Below are positions 43,290 to 54,311 of a stretch of 64,000 bases of DNA, in pieces. Each line of letters starts with the position of its first letter. Within the stretch, counting starts at the first letter, position 1. Under the pieces are notes generated by a model. It had not been told where the DNA came from. It searched no databases and saw nothing but the letters and a program-made list of their open reading frames with translations. The stretch covers positions 2,232,001-2,296,000 of the forward strand of contig CM049987.1 in assembly GCA_016630955.3 (NCBI GenBank), written 5' to 3'. This stretch comes from Didymella arachidicola. Lineage: Eukaryota > Ascomycota > Dothideomycetes > Pleosporales > Didymellaceae. Made by a program: the position numbers and the translations under genes.

Positions 43290-44756
43290 ATGAAGGTCTC
43301 CACGATTCTTGGGTTGTTACCCACCGCAGCTCTCGCACACGACCTATTGAGTGTTACATTCCTTGCGAAAGAGAAGACTCAACTGTTGGAGTTTGTCTCA
43401 GACAACAACCACATTGACTATGGCTGCCATCCTCTTGTCATTCCCACCAAGGATGAACACAAGCTCCACGCTCTGCTCACCGAGGAGGAACTTCACCATT
43501 ACAGGAGGAGTCTCGGCACTGGTGCAATCCGTGTTGAGGGGCTCGACCACCTGAACAAGCGTCAGGCTGCAACTGCACCCATCGGAAAGGGCGACCGCTT
43601 CAAGGGTGGCAAAGTTGCTCCTCGCGGTCTTGGTAGCCAGAAGCCAGACGTTTACGGCTCCTACCAGAGCGCTGGGATCCTGAACGCCGATGAAGTTTAC
43701 ACAGCATTGAAAGGTCTCGAGAAGGAGTATGGTCTCGAGCTGTTCAAAGCACCCTACACCACCTTCGAGGGCAACACAGTCTGGGGTGGTGTAGCCAACA
43801 AGGCGGAGAAGATCAAGAAAGACAAGCAGTACATCTATTTCACCTCAGGTATCCACGCCCGTGAGCGTGGCGGTCCAGACAATCTGATCTACTTCATTTC
43901 GGATCTACTGTACGCCAACAAGCACCGCAAGGGTTTGACTTATGGCAACAAGACCTATACGAACTCCGACGTTAAGAAGGCACTTGGCGCTGGAATTGTC
44001 TTCATTCCCATGACCAATCCTGACGGCGTTCGCCACGACCAGGCCAACAGCAACCTTTGGCGCAAGAACCGCAATCCTGCCTCTGCAATTGCAAACAACA
44101 GCCTTAGCGTGGGCGTGGATCTCAACAGAAATTTTGACTTCCTATGGAACTTCACTAAGCACTTCGATCCCTCAACTTCACCCGCATCTACCGATCCAGC
44201 CTCCCAGGCTTTCTACGGCACTGCACCTTTCTCTGAACCGGAAACCCGCAACATGGCATGGGTGTACGATATCTTTCCAAAGATCCGCTGGTTCATCGAT
44301 GTGCACTCTGCAGCAGGCACACTTCTCTACTCTTGGGGCGATGACATCAACCAATCCAATGATCCTAAGCAGAGTCAGTTCAACCCTGCTTATGATGGTG
44401 TGCGTGGTGTTGTTAATGACACTCTCTACCGTGAGTTCATTGAGGAAGAAGACTGGTACAACATTGAGCTACAGGCAAACAAGACCACTGCTGCTATGCA
44501 AGCCGTGGGGGGCCGAGACTATGTTCCTCAGCAGGCCGTGGGCCTCTATCCCACAGCAGGTGCGTCCGATGACTGGGCCTCCAGCCGATGGTATGGAAAC
44601 AAGACGCTGAACAAGGTTCATGGATACACTCTGGAGTTCGGCTACCCTACAAACTTCTACCCGACCGCGGAAGAGTATGTTCAGAACATCATCGACACCA
44701 ACGCGGGGTTTATGGAGTTCATTCTTACTGCAGATGAGATCGGCCTGAAGGGTTAA
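43290..44756 (+). CDS. Secreted M14 metallocarboxypeptidase
   Basis: Zinc carboxypeptidase of the M14 family, expected to be secreted and to remove C-terminal residues from peptides. 488 residues, single exon. MKVSTILGLLPTAALAHD is a signal peptide, and this Met was chosen over one 15 codons upstream because it begins the signal. A pro-region follows (to roughly residue 115). Zinc ligands: H189 and E192 in SGIHARERGGPDN, and H339 in IDVHSAAG. Substrate-binding Arg is in VDLNRNFDFLW (R280), and the catalytic Glu is E449 in YTLEFGYPTNFYP. Several Asn-X-Thr/Ser sites fit a glycosylated secreted protein. The full motif set suggests an active enzyme. Confidence 0.92.
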   Translation: MKVSTILGLLPTAALAHDLLSVTFLAKEKTQLLEFVSDNNHIDYGCHPLVIPTKDEHKLHALLTEEELHHYRRSLGTGAIRVEGLDHLNKRQAATAPIGKGDRFKGGKVAPRGLGSQKPDVYGSYQSAGILNADEVYTALKGLEKEYGLELFKAPYTTFEGNTVWGGVANKAEKIKKDKQYIYFTSGIHARERGGPDNLIYFISDLLYANKHRKGLTYGNKTYTNSDVKKALGAGIVFIPMTNPDGVRHDQANSNLWRKNRNPASAIANNSLSVGVDLNRNFDFLWNFTKHFDPSTSPASTDPASQAFYGTAPFSEPETRNMAWVYDIFPKIRWFIDVHSAAGTLLYSWGDDINQSNDPKQSQFNPAYDGVRGVVNDTLYREFIEEEDWYNIELQANKTTAAMQAVGGRDYVPQQAVGLYPTAGASDDWASSRWYGNKTLNKVHGYTLEFGYPTNFYPTAEEYVQNIIDTNAGFMEFILTADEIGLKG

Positions 44757-44925
44757 GTGCAGTTCAAAGCTTGGGGCTGACCATTGACGAGAAATGTGGC
44801 GGTGAAGGTGTAGAGATAGTTGTGGCTGTCTGAGTACTACTCAAAAAGCAAACGGGTATCTCCGAAACTCCGAACAATTTCAATCATAATCAATTCCAAT
44901 CGTCTATCCAAGTATCATAAATTGC

Positions 44926-45687
44926 TCAAGCAGCTACCTTTCGTCGGGTGACTGGCTTCTGAGGAGGCTGTGGAGGCCCGTTACTCGTTGCATCATCCTC
45001 AACTTCATCTTGCTCCTGTTTGTCAAAGCCATTGGTATTCTCCCTCTCTTTGAGCTCCTGTTCCGCTCTCAATTCATTACCAAACGTCTTCCAGGTCAAC
45101 TTGACCTTCTTCTTGACCGGCGTAGAGGCACGCAAGGCATCATGCCAGCCTTTATGCTCTCGGTTCGCGCCTCTCACAGTACGTGTCTTGAGGCCCTTCT
45201 CAGCGTACCCAACGAGATCGAAAACCTTTCGTGAATCGTCGGGCTTGACACCTGCTTGCAAATTCCAGTTACCGTCTGCGCAAACAATCTGAGATAAGAA
45301 ACTCTCGTCAATCGGCCCACTGAAGACATACCACTCCACCGCATCTGAGCTCAGGTCTGTGCCCACGCGCAGCGCAAGTGCGGATCCATGTCCATGAAGG
45401 ACGCTGGGCATGTAAGCTGCTTCGATGCATCCGTATGGTACTTCATCACCTTCGATAACAGGAAAATAGCGTAGAGGGTCGTAGCTAGTAAGTCGATCGC
45501 TGTAATCTGACTGACTCTGCAAGGCTTTGCGAATATCTGCAATTGGGAGAAAATGCGTGCGTACGTGGTAGATGAAGATGTCACGTTGGTAGGAACGGTA
45601 TTGGATGATGTGTAGGCCTGCGACGGAGTCGTGTGAGTGACCATGGCCATAGGGCTTAGCGTATGGTGATCGGTTGCGTGTTGACAT
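44926..45687 (-). CDS. Conserved-looking fungal protein, function unknown
   Basis: Single-exon frame of 253 residues, not recognised as a named family. It starts MSTRNRSPYAKPYGHGHSHD. A probable folded part (residues 25-160) has regular hydrophobic spacing, for example FPVIEGDEVPYGCIEAAYMP, ALALRVGTDL and VEWYVFSGPIDESFL. The final 70 residues are highly charged and end in TRRKVAA, a possible nuclear-localisation-like tail. Codon use and uninterrupted length support a real gene. It is convergent with the carboxypeptidase gene, about 170 bp away. Confidence 0.6.
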   Translation of the reverse strand: MSTRNRSPYAKPYGHGHSHDSVAGLHIIQYRSYQRDIFIYHVRTHFLPIADIRKALQSQSDYSDRLTSYDPLRYFPVIEGDEVPYGCIEAAYMPSVLHGHGSALALRVGTDLSSDAVEWYVFSGPIDESFLSQIVCADGNWNLQAGVKPDDSRKVFDLVGYAEKGLKTRTVRGANREHKGWHDALRASTPVKKKVKLTWKTFGNELRAEQELKERENTNGFDKQEQDEVEDDATSNGPPQPPQKPVTRRKVAA

Positions 45688-47564
45688 GTTGCAGATGAAA
45701 GCTTGTGATTGGTCGTAATCGATTTCGTGATCAGGAAATTGGTCGAAGGAGATGATTGGAGAGACGAAAGGATGCAGGGTCCGCCGTTTGAAAAGTATAG
45801 ATACCCGCTGCGCTGAGTCAACAGTGAAGGTGAAAGTGCGCCTTCACCGTGAGCAGGGTCGGCCGCGCAATATCTGTGTAGTGAGGCACGTTCCTGACTG
45901 CGAGACGCTGCACCTCTACCACACTTCTCCTTACCTTTCACTCTCCAAGCCTGAGTTATTCCAGATGATGTCGTCCGACGCACCAAAGTCCTTAGATACA
46001 TCCTTGGACGTACTTGAGCGTACGGTGATATTTCCAGAGTCCGAAGGCAGGTCGAAGTCTTCGTTAACATCAGCTGACCAGAACGGATGCCCAGAATCAA
46101 GGGCAAGTGCGACTCGTTTCGAGCTGCCGATGTTTGCCAGAACCGTATAGCACTTGCTTCGACCTCGCTGAACAAGCCCCTTTCGAGTCGCCCATTCTGG
46201 CTCCATTCATTCGCGTATCTTCCCTCTTCGTCATGCGACGACTGATCTTCGGGGAATACACAAACGAGTAAGGAATCGTGAAGATCAGGGCAATCCCCGC
46301 CTTCTCGTAATGCTTCGGTATCAGCTCTTACACGACTTTAGCAGCAGAATGTCTGCGTTAGAAGTCTTTGTCTACAGGAATCTCATCCAAGAGCAGGAGA
46401 CTGACGTGACTGAGCTCCTCTCACCAGGTGCTAGAGCTCTTGGAACGCTTTTCCCCACAATGTTAGGAGATATAGCGGTCGAAGTGCATATCTGCAGGCT
46501 CTTGCGAGTAGCTCTCGAGCTCCTCGTAGAACCTATCGACGAAACCTGCTCTGCGTATTATCTTAGCATCGCAGCAAGCCAGTTCGATGTCTTCAACGGT
46601 CGCTGCAACATGACTTTTCTGGATGCTTCTCAACTCACCACTGTCAATGCTAGCGCCCCACATCTATGCTGATCAGATGCTTTGTTTTAGAAGCTCAACG
46701 CCTTCTTTTACTGTTATTGGAAGACACTTTCACCTGTGATTTTGAACGGTCAAAGCATTTCCTCTTACGCACAAGCTCGACCTCCTTACCTCGCTTTGCC
46801 ATTAATTCCGTTTGTCCATGACTTCCACCATCCTTTTTAGGCAGGGCGAAAACCTGTACTTAAATTTGGATGCATTGGAGGACTCCTGATCGGAAGTAAT
46901 TTATTTTCTCTTGTTCTTACGTTGAGCTCCTTCTGCTTCCTCTCGCTTGACAGTACGTATCGCGTAGCTGTTCTCAGCCCTCTTACGCGAGGCAACATGG
47001 TCATCGCGACGCTCTTCGGAGGATCTCTCGAATCCGTGGTATTGTTTTGTGCAGTGATCAAGAAGACTCGTGAGCAGCGTCGACGCGCGGAGCTAATCTA
47101 AATTTAGTTAGACCAATGACGTTTGAAGCAGCTGCGGCAAGAGCAAAGATTGAGGAAAACATCAATTTCCAGACACAAAGAGAACCCAACATGTGTCAGA
47201 TCAGACTGTAAGGTCCTGCTTGAACGCCTCAGACACTCGTGGATGCACCTGGCGCTCTGGTCTGATGACGACACGAGCTGCGGTAGCGGGCGCTACGGTT
47301 GACCCTGCCGCAGTAGCAGCGAGCTGAAAGATGGGTCAGCAAGCGGCATCTTGTTTCCTCCTGACATGATTGTAGCCCTCGCTCATAGACAGTTGAACTA
47401 CCAGTCCCGCGTCCCGATGTCGATGCCTTTTTGCTCAACTCAGGATTTCGTTGTTATACCCGTCCTGGTTTCAGCTCATTCATTGCGCAAAGGAAGGGTA
47501 CCATAAAATCTGGTTGCTCAGAGAACACCCTCACAAGTCCCAGCAGTCTCCACAACTTCGCACT
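45688..47564. other. Intergenic stretch with possible gene debris on the minus strand
   Basis: About 1.9 kb. Minus-strand frames at 45931-46206 (ALDSGHPFWSADVNEDFDLP) and 46463-46663 (RAGFVDRFYEELESYSQEP) have protein-like composition, and a third frame near 46180-46320 reads DLHDSLLVCVFPEDQSSHDE. No splice model joins them without stops. They may be pieces of a decayed gene; no family was recognised. Confidence 0.3.
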
Positions 47565-48263
47565 ATGAGCGCGAAGCACCATCTGCACATCGCAGCGTCA
47601 ATACCGGCGCATCTCACGCCCGCAGAAGTCATCGCCGCGCTCCAAGACCACAGCACCACGCTGTCCCTCCAAGCCCTCACGACGAAGCACGAAAAGCTAC
47701 CGAGCACAGCACCAGATGTACTAAAGGACACATATTGGTACCCCACCGACCTCAATCCCGTCGATACATACAGTGTCACCGAAGTTGTCACAGTCCTCCC
47801 CGGCGTAGGTCAACTGGGGAAGAAGAACCTCACTTTCCCCAGCTGCTACCAGAACATACCCACAGGTATCAAGACGCGTGCAGACGTGTCTGGTGTGACC
47901 TTACGGGCTGACTATCGTGTTATCAGAGGCGGTACTGACGCTGAGATCGACGGCGAAGGCCAGGGTATTGGGATTGCCGAGTGGGTGCTCGTTGAGGACG
48001 TGGAGGTCAGCTGCTCGTGGTGGCTGATGCCGTTCGTCAAAGGCAAGATGGAACAAGCACATCGCGACATTTGTCGCAAAGTTATCGAGAAAGTGGAGAT
48101 GCACAGACGGCAGACCGATCTTGCACAGTCTATTGGGGGAGGGCAGAAGCTCTCATGTGCATCAGCCGCAAGTGCAGGTGCGTTGCGCGTCGAGGCTGAC
48201 GCGGATGAGTCTCAGAGAGTCGAGCTGGATGCCCCAGGTTCGCATAAGATTTTCTACGCCTGA
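47565..48263 (+). CDS. DUF7053-like fungal protein
   Basis: 232 residues, single exon. The pattern resembles a fungal domain of unknown function (DUF7053-like): MSAKHHLHIAASIPAHLTPA opening, then LKDTYWYPTDLNPVDTYSVT, NLTFPSCYQNIPTGIKTRAD and a C-terminal CSWWLMPFVKGKMEQAHRDI helix. The strand-rich middle and final amphipathic helix suggest a START-like hydrophobic-ligand fold, but that is only inference. An in-frame Met 38 codons upstream is possible, yet its extension lacks conserved character. The last 50 residues are Ala/Glu-rich and probably disordered. Confidence 0.75.
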   Translation: MSAKHHLHIAASIPAHLTPAEVIAALQDHSTTLSLQALTTKHEKLPSTAPDVLKDTYWYPTDLNPVDTYSVTEVVTVLPGVGQLGKKNLTFPSCYQNIPTGIKTRADVSGVTLRADYRVIRGGTDAEIDGEGQGIGIAEWVLVEDVEVSCSWWLMPFVKGKMEQAHRDICRKVIEKVEMHRRQTDLAQSIGGGQKLSCASAASAGALRVEADADESQRVELDAPGSHKIFYA

Positions 48264-48472
48264 AGCGCGCCCACCAATCCAATGACTCGGCCAAAGTCCC
48301 GTGTTGTAAGCTGACAGCGAAGCTTAAATATTCTAGCGGGCAGGGGTGCTTTCACCGGCGGTTCAAGCACCCCGCCATCGGCAGTGTTTGGGCATCGCAA
48401 ACGCATGATCCAACTCCCAGACAATGCGCATTCGATAAGGGGCGCTTTACGTGGCTATCGTACGCTCATGCC

Positions 48473-50465
48473 ATGCTTTGCGACATCTGGGAGCTGTTCT
48501 TCAGCCATACCTACTGGCAAAGCGAGGCCGCGAAAGACGACTTTGAGCACAAGAGCAGTCCGAAAACTTTGCTACCTCACCATCAAACATTTCGTGATCT
48601 GCATACTTCGGCCTCGCTATCTTGTTATGTCTGTTATCGCCTTCTGCAAGCTGTGCTCCGGTGGCATCCGCAATTTGAGGAACCCACCCTTCTGACGTCA
48701 TCTCACTTGATCGTGGTTTGGACGCGTGGACGAACCGGCGTCAACCATATCCTCCAGTTCCAGGTCTCTTCAGATTAGGAAATGCGTTCAGAAGGTGATC
48801 CGTCAATAGTACATCTTGGCGAGTTTAAGATCTGCCCTCGTCCAACAAAGACTCGACAAATCGATTATGAAGCAACAACTTCGACTACCGACATCACGTC
48901 GAACGCATCAATCGGGCGACAATGGATTGATGGCTGCATGAGGACGCATCCGAAATGCGAAGAACTAATGAGCAAAGGGTGATATCCTACTCGCTTGTTG
49001 GACGTAAGCGATCAAACCCATCTCCGCACAGTAGAATCGAAAGCTCTGAACATTGTCAGCCCGTATATGACATTGAGCCACTGCTGGGGTACCGCCGACA
49101 TACCGAGACTGACTGTGAATAATTACGCTACCTTCACAAAGGGGTTCTCGATCGCTGATCTCCCACAAACGTTCGTGGATGCTGTCGCAGTGGCGCGAAC
49201 GTTCAACATCCAGTACATTTGGATTGACTCCCTGTGCGTTATCCAAGACTCAACTTCAGACTGGGGAAAAGAAGCAATAGCAATGTCTGAAGTCTACCGA
49301 AACTCTATCTGCAATATCGGAGCAGCTGCGGCCTCGGACAGTGCAAGTGGCTTGTTCTACGCGCGAGATTTCGAAGTCTTTCGTGCTCCACGCGTCATCC
49401 ACAAGGACTCGGAGTACGACGTCACTTGGACGACCATGTTTTATCAAGGCATTGGCAAAGCACCCTTGTACAAAAGAGGTTGGGTTGTCCAAGAGAGATG
49501 GCTTTGTCCCCGAATGTTACACTTAGGTGCAGAACAACTTTTCTGGGAATGCCGCACTGCCACTGCAACTGAAGCACAACCAGAATTTGCCAGCCATGAG
49601 GACCACCTCATCTCTGGCAAGATCGGCGAAGGGCGACCCCTGCCAGAAGATGCCTATGGTCTTGAACCTGACGGTGTGGTAGCTAGTACGCTAGGAGTTC
49701 CCTGGAACAGCCTTATAAACATTTACTCTGGAGCGGATCTAACTCTCCAGACCGACAAAGGGGTTGCGCTCTCGGGTCTCGTCAATGCTTTTAGTATGCT
49801 ACATCCCAATGATCAGTATTTTGCAGGACTTTAGAAGCGTAATTTCCATTGCGCAACTGCCATGGCGCGTTCTAAGAGCAAAAAAATACCCGATCTACAT
49901 TGCGCCCTCATGGTCGTGGTTGGCCGTCAAGGGCAGTATCGCGACGTTCCTCTCTTGGGACAACGAGCGCTACTCTGTCAAACAGATCTCCACTTTCATC
50001 GATTGCCACCTCGAGTTCCACGATCCACATCAGATGAGCCATCTAAAAGCCGGTTGGGTACACATTCAGGGACCTTTGACGGAAGTGAGGATTGACCAAG
50101 CAATCAGGGTTATGCGTGGAAACGCAAGCCTATATGTTTTAGAAGATGCCACCAGTACCGAGGGTATTCCTCGACCAGAACACGCGACCTGGCTTGACTT
50201 CGGGCTGACAGATGCTCTCCGAGAGACGAGGTTATACTATTTCTCGCTGGCACTAACGCCCAGGAGGCATCGAGAGGATGAAGAAGAACTCCATGGTGTG
50301 CTGCTCCAGCGCAAATTTCCGGACGCTCATACCTTCTTCCGTGTGGGATACAGTGTGGTTTACGAAACAGAATGGATCCGAAAGTTTCAAACGCCTTCGA
50401 AGATCGCCGCATTCTCAACCCTGCCTTTTGACGCATCGGGTGGTTATACAGTCAGGCTTGTTTGA
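48473..50465 (+). pseudogene. HET-domain protein, pseudogene (two stops, one frameshift)
   Basis: HET proteins trigger cell death after fusion of incompatible hyphae. One frame runs from MLCDIWELFFSHTY through the family's N-terminal Cys segment (LHTSASLSCYVCYRLLQAV) and the linker IGRQWIDGCMRTHPKC to the HET core: YMTLSHCWG, LPQTFVDAVAVARTF, IQYIWIDSLCVIQDS, WGKEAIAMSEVYRNS and GWVVQERWLCPRMLHL. It is interrupted by TAG at 48776 and TGA at 48980. At about 49833, right after NDQYFAGL, the frame shifts and resumes as RSVISIAQLPWRV, APSWSWLAVKGSI to the stop at 50465. Relatives have AGLW at that point, so about 2 bp seem lost. Conserved motifs on both sides of each lesion show a recently decayed full-length gene. 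Confidence 0.88.
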
Positions 50466-51214
50466 CAGGGATATACAAAATAAATTTAAGGTCGCGTAAC
50501 ATCGATAGAATGAGCCTCCACATTCAGCTCAGTTGTAAGTTCAAGACTGGCTTGTCGGAGTGTCCGAAGACGTGGCAATGCGGGTAAAGCTACGCCTATA
50601 TTCAATATACTGTAATCAACTGTTGCGCAGCAGTCTCCGGATCGAGCACCAAGAGCCTTTGGATATGGTCTCGATCGCAGTCCACTTCCTGTATATCAGC
50701 GGCTGTTTGCACAGCTCACCGAACCAGTCGTCAGTTGCGCCCTTGCTGCTGAGCTTGTCAAGACATGCTCAGGGTGCTCACCAATGGCTTCGGGGAACGG
50801 CGTCTTTCCAGAGACTTCATGAGAATTGTGTCTATGCAGGTCACAATACGCTAGAATACTGTAAGCAGCACAATCTCCATATTATCCTCAAGGTCTTCCC
50901 TGCTGCGCACGTATGTCGACCAGATGCAAAGACCATACCCCTGCAATAAGAGGTGCTTTACTGTCTGCCCTTGGCAGTGGCATCTGGTGAGAAATCACTG
51001 GATCCTCATGAGAAAGTCCATGAGATTCCTCTTCGGCCAAGACTAAGCCCGGGTGAAAATCCTTTTTTGCCTGGGCTACTTAATGCGATCAAACAGGTTT
51101 GAGTACAAAAGGCTATCACCACTTCCGCGCCTTCAATTCGACTTTGAATCAACGAAATCGTTCAGGATTATTTGAGTGAAACAGGAGGATGACATCTGTT
51201 ATTATTTCCGCACT
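50466..51214. other. Intergenic stretch, no supported gene
   Basis: About 0.75 kb. The 129-codon frame at 50560-50949 (plus) has no recognised motif and is probably chance. Confidence 0.4.
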
Positions 51215-51958
51215 TCATATCTTAACTCTCGCCGGTACTTTACCAGCTATAGCATAAACCGCCAATGGAAACGTCTCATCTTCTGCTGTCCAAAATCCTT
51301 CTCCGGTCACCGCTTTCCGCCGATAGCTTGTCAGCCCATGCTTCAGCAACCACTCAACCTGCGCTCGCTCAGCGCTGCGCTTTGGCCACTTCTGCAGCAA
51401 TGCATTGAAGTCGTCCCCGAGCAGATACTGCACCGGTATCGCTGTTCTTCGGAACAGCTGCTCATATGCCTCCAGCGTCAGGAACGGCGAATAAACTAGT
51501 GTCGTCGGCAATATGACCGATGCAGCTTCACTAAGATCTGACCCTGATGATGTACGCAATATGCTTATGCCAAAGGATAAAAGGAGGGCCTCGTCTAGGC
51601 GCGTGAACGTGGGGTCTTGTGCGTACACTTCTATCGATTCTTGACGTGCTTTCTAGAGCTGGTCTCGGATGGCGAGGAGGATGGCGAGCTGTTTGAGTCG
51701 CCTCGACTGGCCTTTTGTGACAAGGAGACTGCCAAGTCCGAGCGAGACGATCCGGGTGATAGGCTGACCGGACCTAGAGATTGTGTGTAGTTGTCGGCTG
51801 ATCGATTGTGACGATTGCGACTGTGCGTATAGCTCTTGCAGGTCGAGCAATTGATATGTGAGCTGATGAAGCTCGCATGGTAGTGCTTTGCTCTTTGGAT
51901 GCCGACTCGCTTTACTCTGAGGCAAGCTAATTTCGAGGTCTTGCACAGCATGAGGCAT
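51215..51958 (-). pseudogene. SRR1-like protein with one in-frame stop
   Basis: The SRR1 domain occurs in plant SRR1 (light signalling) and in yeast Ber1; many fungi have small SRR1-domain proteins. A single frame of 247 codons starts MPHAVQDLEISLPQSK. It contains the family's first block ITRIVSLGLGSL with RRLKQLAILLAIRDQL, then a TAG at 51653-51655. Directly after it comes KARQESIEVYAQDPTFTRLD, LLLSFGIS, TTLVYSPFLTLEAYEQLF and the C-terminal end. The blocks are in the right order with no missing segment, so a single nonsense change (for example CAG to TAG) explains the break. Assembly error or readthrough are alternatives. Confidence 0.7.
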
Positions 51959-52581
51959 GTTGAAAATAATACTCGGGCGTGAGGCTATTCGAACCGTAAT
52001 ATGGCTATATTCATTTTACTTGATATTCAAACGCCATCTTATACAATTTACTTCTGCTCCAACTCTGCTGCAAAACAGATGTTGTCCGCTCGCTCAATCT
52101 GTGTGGTCTTGCAAAGCCAGCGGCGTAAGCACGTAAACACCGAGATGAATAATCCGCTTGCTGAGAAATCGACGTCATCTCGCACAACCGCAGTACGTCC
52201 GAGTTCCCACACAGACATGTACAGATGAGATGACTCATTCTCTGTCATTGTCTCAGTCAATACGAGGAGGGTATGGGTTAGGAGTGAAGAAGAGGAAAGA
52301 GCAAAGGCTTTGGTGGGTGATTCTCGATCTGGTTAGCTCGTTTGAACCCCTGTGGCAGGATCATGGAGTCATCCTTTAGGCGTACTTTCTGCACTTTGTT
52401 GCTGCACTGAGACAACAACTTTCGGTCTCGCGCCTCGTACAACAATCTTCTTGTAGCTCTGGATGCACGCGCAGCAACCACAACTTCCCGCCCTCGTACA
52501 ATGCTCGGAGATGCAAACCATGGCTACGCTTTTCGTAATCCTTGAGATCAAAGGACTCGCCGTGTTTGTCTGTCACAGCAG

Positions 52582-53103
52582 TCACATACTGCTGAAAGCA
52601 AACGTATACCGGTCTATAAACGCACGAAATCGTCTCCAGACTTGAATATTCGATTTCTTCACTATCGGGTTCGAGACGTCTATCCTGCCGCACATCGCCA
52701 GCTCGTTCACCACGTCTACACCGCCTATTTTTACCGGTTTACCTCCTGAAACTCTGCACATAATATATGTAGATGTCTGCGCCCTAGAAGGGAATAATGA
52801 TCGCAGAGCCCTCATTGTGCAAATCAGGTTGTACATAGGATGCCTGACCATATTCGCAACTTGGTTGCCACCAGTACTCAGATCCTCAGCGAACTGCTTG
52901 AAACTTGCTGCAGACACCACGAATGGCGAGCAACGATCGCGATCGACGATTTCTGCCGGCATACAGGTCATAACAAGAGCAAAACTTGAGCTTGCCAAAG
53001 AGACATACGGGAACAGCGCTGCCGATACATAGCAGATCCACGCTGCTGTAGCTTTCCAGCTTGCCGCATCGGCGCAGTGTACTTTCAGAGCTGAGTGTAA
53101 CAT
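52582..53103 (-). CDS. Unrecognised ORF, doubtful
   Basis: 173-codon frame with a hydrophobic N-terminal part (AAWICYVSAALFPYVSLASS) and no family motif. It overlaps a second minus-strand frame (52376-52693, with AVTDKHGESFDLKDYEKRSH) that also has protein-like composition. The two could be exons or frameshifted pieces of one gene, but no convincing splice junction was found. Confidence 0.22.
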   Translation of the reverse strand: MLHSALKVHCADAASWKATAAWICYVSAALFPYVSLASSSFALVMTCMPAEIVDRDRCSPFVVSAASFKQFAEDLSTGGNQVANMVRHPMYNLICTMRALRSLFPSRAQTSTYIMCRVSGGKPVKIGGVDVVNELAMCGRIDVSNPIVKKSNIQVWRRFRAFIDRYTFAFSSM

Positions 53104-53573
53104 GACCGATGATATAGGTTACTTGAGGTGTAGTGTTTCAATACGAACAGCCCTGAGCCCGACATGTACATCAAGGTGACAATGATAGTCCAAACCAAAC
53201 CCGCGTACAATCCTGATCACTGAACCGTCTGGACCGTTTTAGACTGGAGGCATATCTTCACTCTTATCCTGGGTGCATCTTCGAACTAAATTTGGATTGA
53301 TCAGAACGGTTGGGGTCCTTAAGGGGAACACCGTGGACTGTTGCAAGCTATGCGAATAATCAGGAAACGAAAAAGGGGGCAGCCATTGTAAAGAAATCGG
53401 CAAGTACCATTTTTTGGTTCCATCGCACATAACCGCACGGTTTGGCTCTGTCCATGTGACAGACCCTGCTTATGATGAAATCTTATAGCCGTCACACTCA
53501 CCGTGTGGAGACAAGATAATCGTGACCCCATCAGCTGTGGCAGCACACTTTGCTCAACTCCACAACGAACTCC

Positions 53574-54311
53574 TCAGGAATACCAGTATCCTCCGCCGCC
53601 GCCGCCGCCCGATGGTCGTCCACCACCACGACGGCCTCCACCGCGACGCCCATCTCCACCGTAACGCTCTTCTCCACGACGTCCTTCACCGCCCATCGCC
53701 CGCTCCCCTTGAGCCATCCCAGCAGAAAACCTCAGCACCCACGTGCACGGGTCAGCTTCCGGGTGGGTAGCCTGTCGAACCTGACAAGAACCACGAGGAT
53801 ACCCAGCGCACTGAACAGCGCACTGCAGAGCGGCCTCGGCAGCACATCGAGAGTCGAACCATGCCTCATGCTCGCCATAGCGACCGATTACGTGATCGTC
53901 GACAGCGCCGTGCCGACCGGTCATGCACGACCATCGCATGCTTGGGTCGTCATGCTCGTCACTGTCATCATCGTCGTCGTCCTCGTCGTCGTGATCTTGC
54001 TCACCGTAACGGGACGGCTGCGCACGAGGGCCTTGTCGACCGCGCGCTGGAGGTGCCTGTCGCGTACGGCCATATTCCGATGGATCATCCATCCAAGACT
54101 GATAACCACCTTGGGTAGGCCGAGACGGCCGAGACGGGTGTGATGGGGGACGACCGCCACCGTAGCCGCCGTAATTAGATGGACGGCGACTGTCACCGTA
54201 GGTGTTGTAGTTTGGACCACCTCGATCGGAGCTCGATGAACGTGAAGAGCGAGAGCGTGGACTATATTCGTCGTCCTCAGCCCAGGGATTGTCGCTGTAG
54301 TTTCGTGACAT
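53574..54311 (-). CDS. RG/RGG-rich low-complexity protein
   Basis: 245 residues, single exon, from MSRNYSDNPWAEDDEYSPRS (the Met at 54311). It starts with a short acidic motif, then has Arg/Ser, Gly/Tyr/Pro and RGG-type stretches, an Asp run (HDDEDDDDDD) and a Cys-containing middle (MRWSCMTGRHG to SCQVRQATHPE). It ends in GRRGGGRPSGG and WYS. Composition suggests a disordered RNA-associated protein, but no domain is recognised. The Cys/Trp middle might be another frame joined by an unseen intron. An upstream Met at 54491 gives a less likely leader. Confidence 0.5.
   Translation of the reverse strand: MSRNYSDNPWAEDDEYSPRSRSSRSSSSDRGGPNYNTYGDSRRPSNYGGYGGGRPPSHPSRPSRPTQGGYQSWMDDPSEYGRTRQAPPARGRQGPRAQPSRYGEQDHDDEDDDDDDSDEHDDPSMRWSCMTGRHGAVDDHVIGRYGEHEAWFDSRCAAEAALQCAVQCAGYPRGSCQVRQATHPEADPCTWVLRFSAGMAQGERAMGGEGRRGEERYGGDGRRGGGRRGGGRPSGGGGGGGYWYS

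Noticed and set aside
45351..46175. 274-codon minus-strand frame
   Set aside because: It overlaps the 253-residue frame in another phase, has no motif and repetitive Ser/Thr/Arg composition; probably chance.
49797..49829. Possible intron (GTATGC to TTGCAG) explaining the HET frame change
   Set aside because: It would be only 33 bp, too short, and would remove the conserved NDQYFAGL motif; a 2-bp loss explains the data better.
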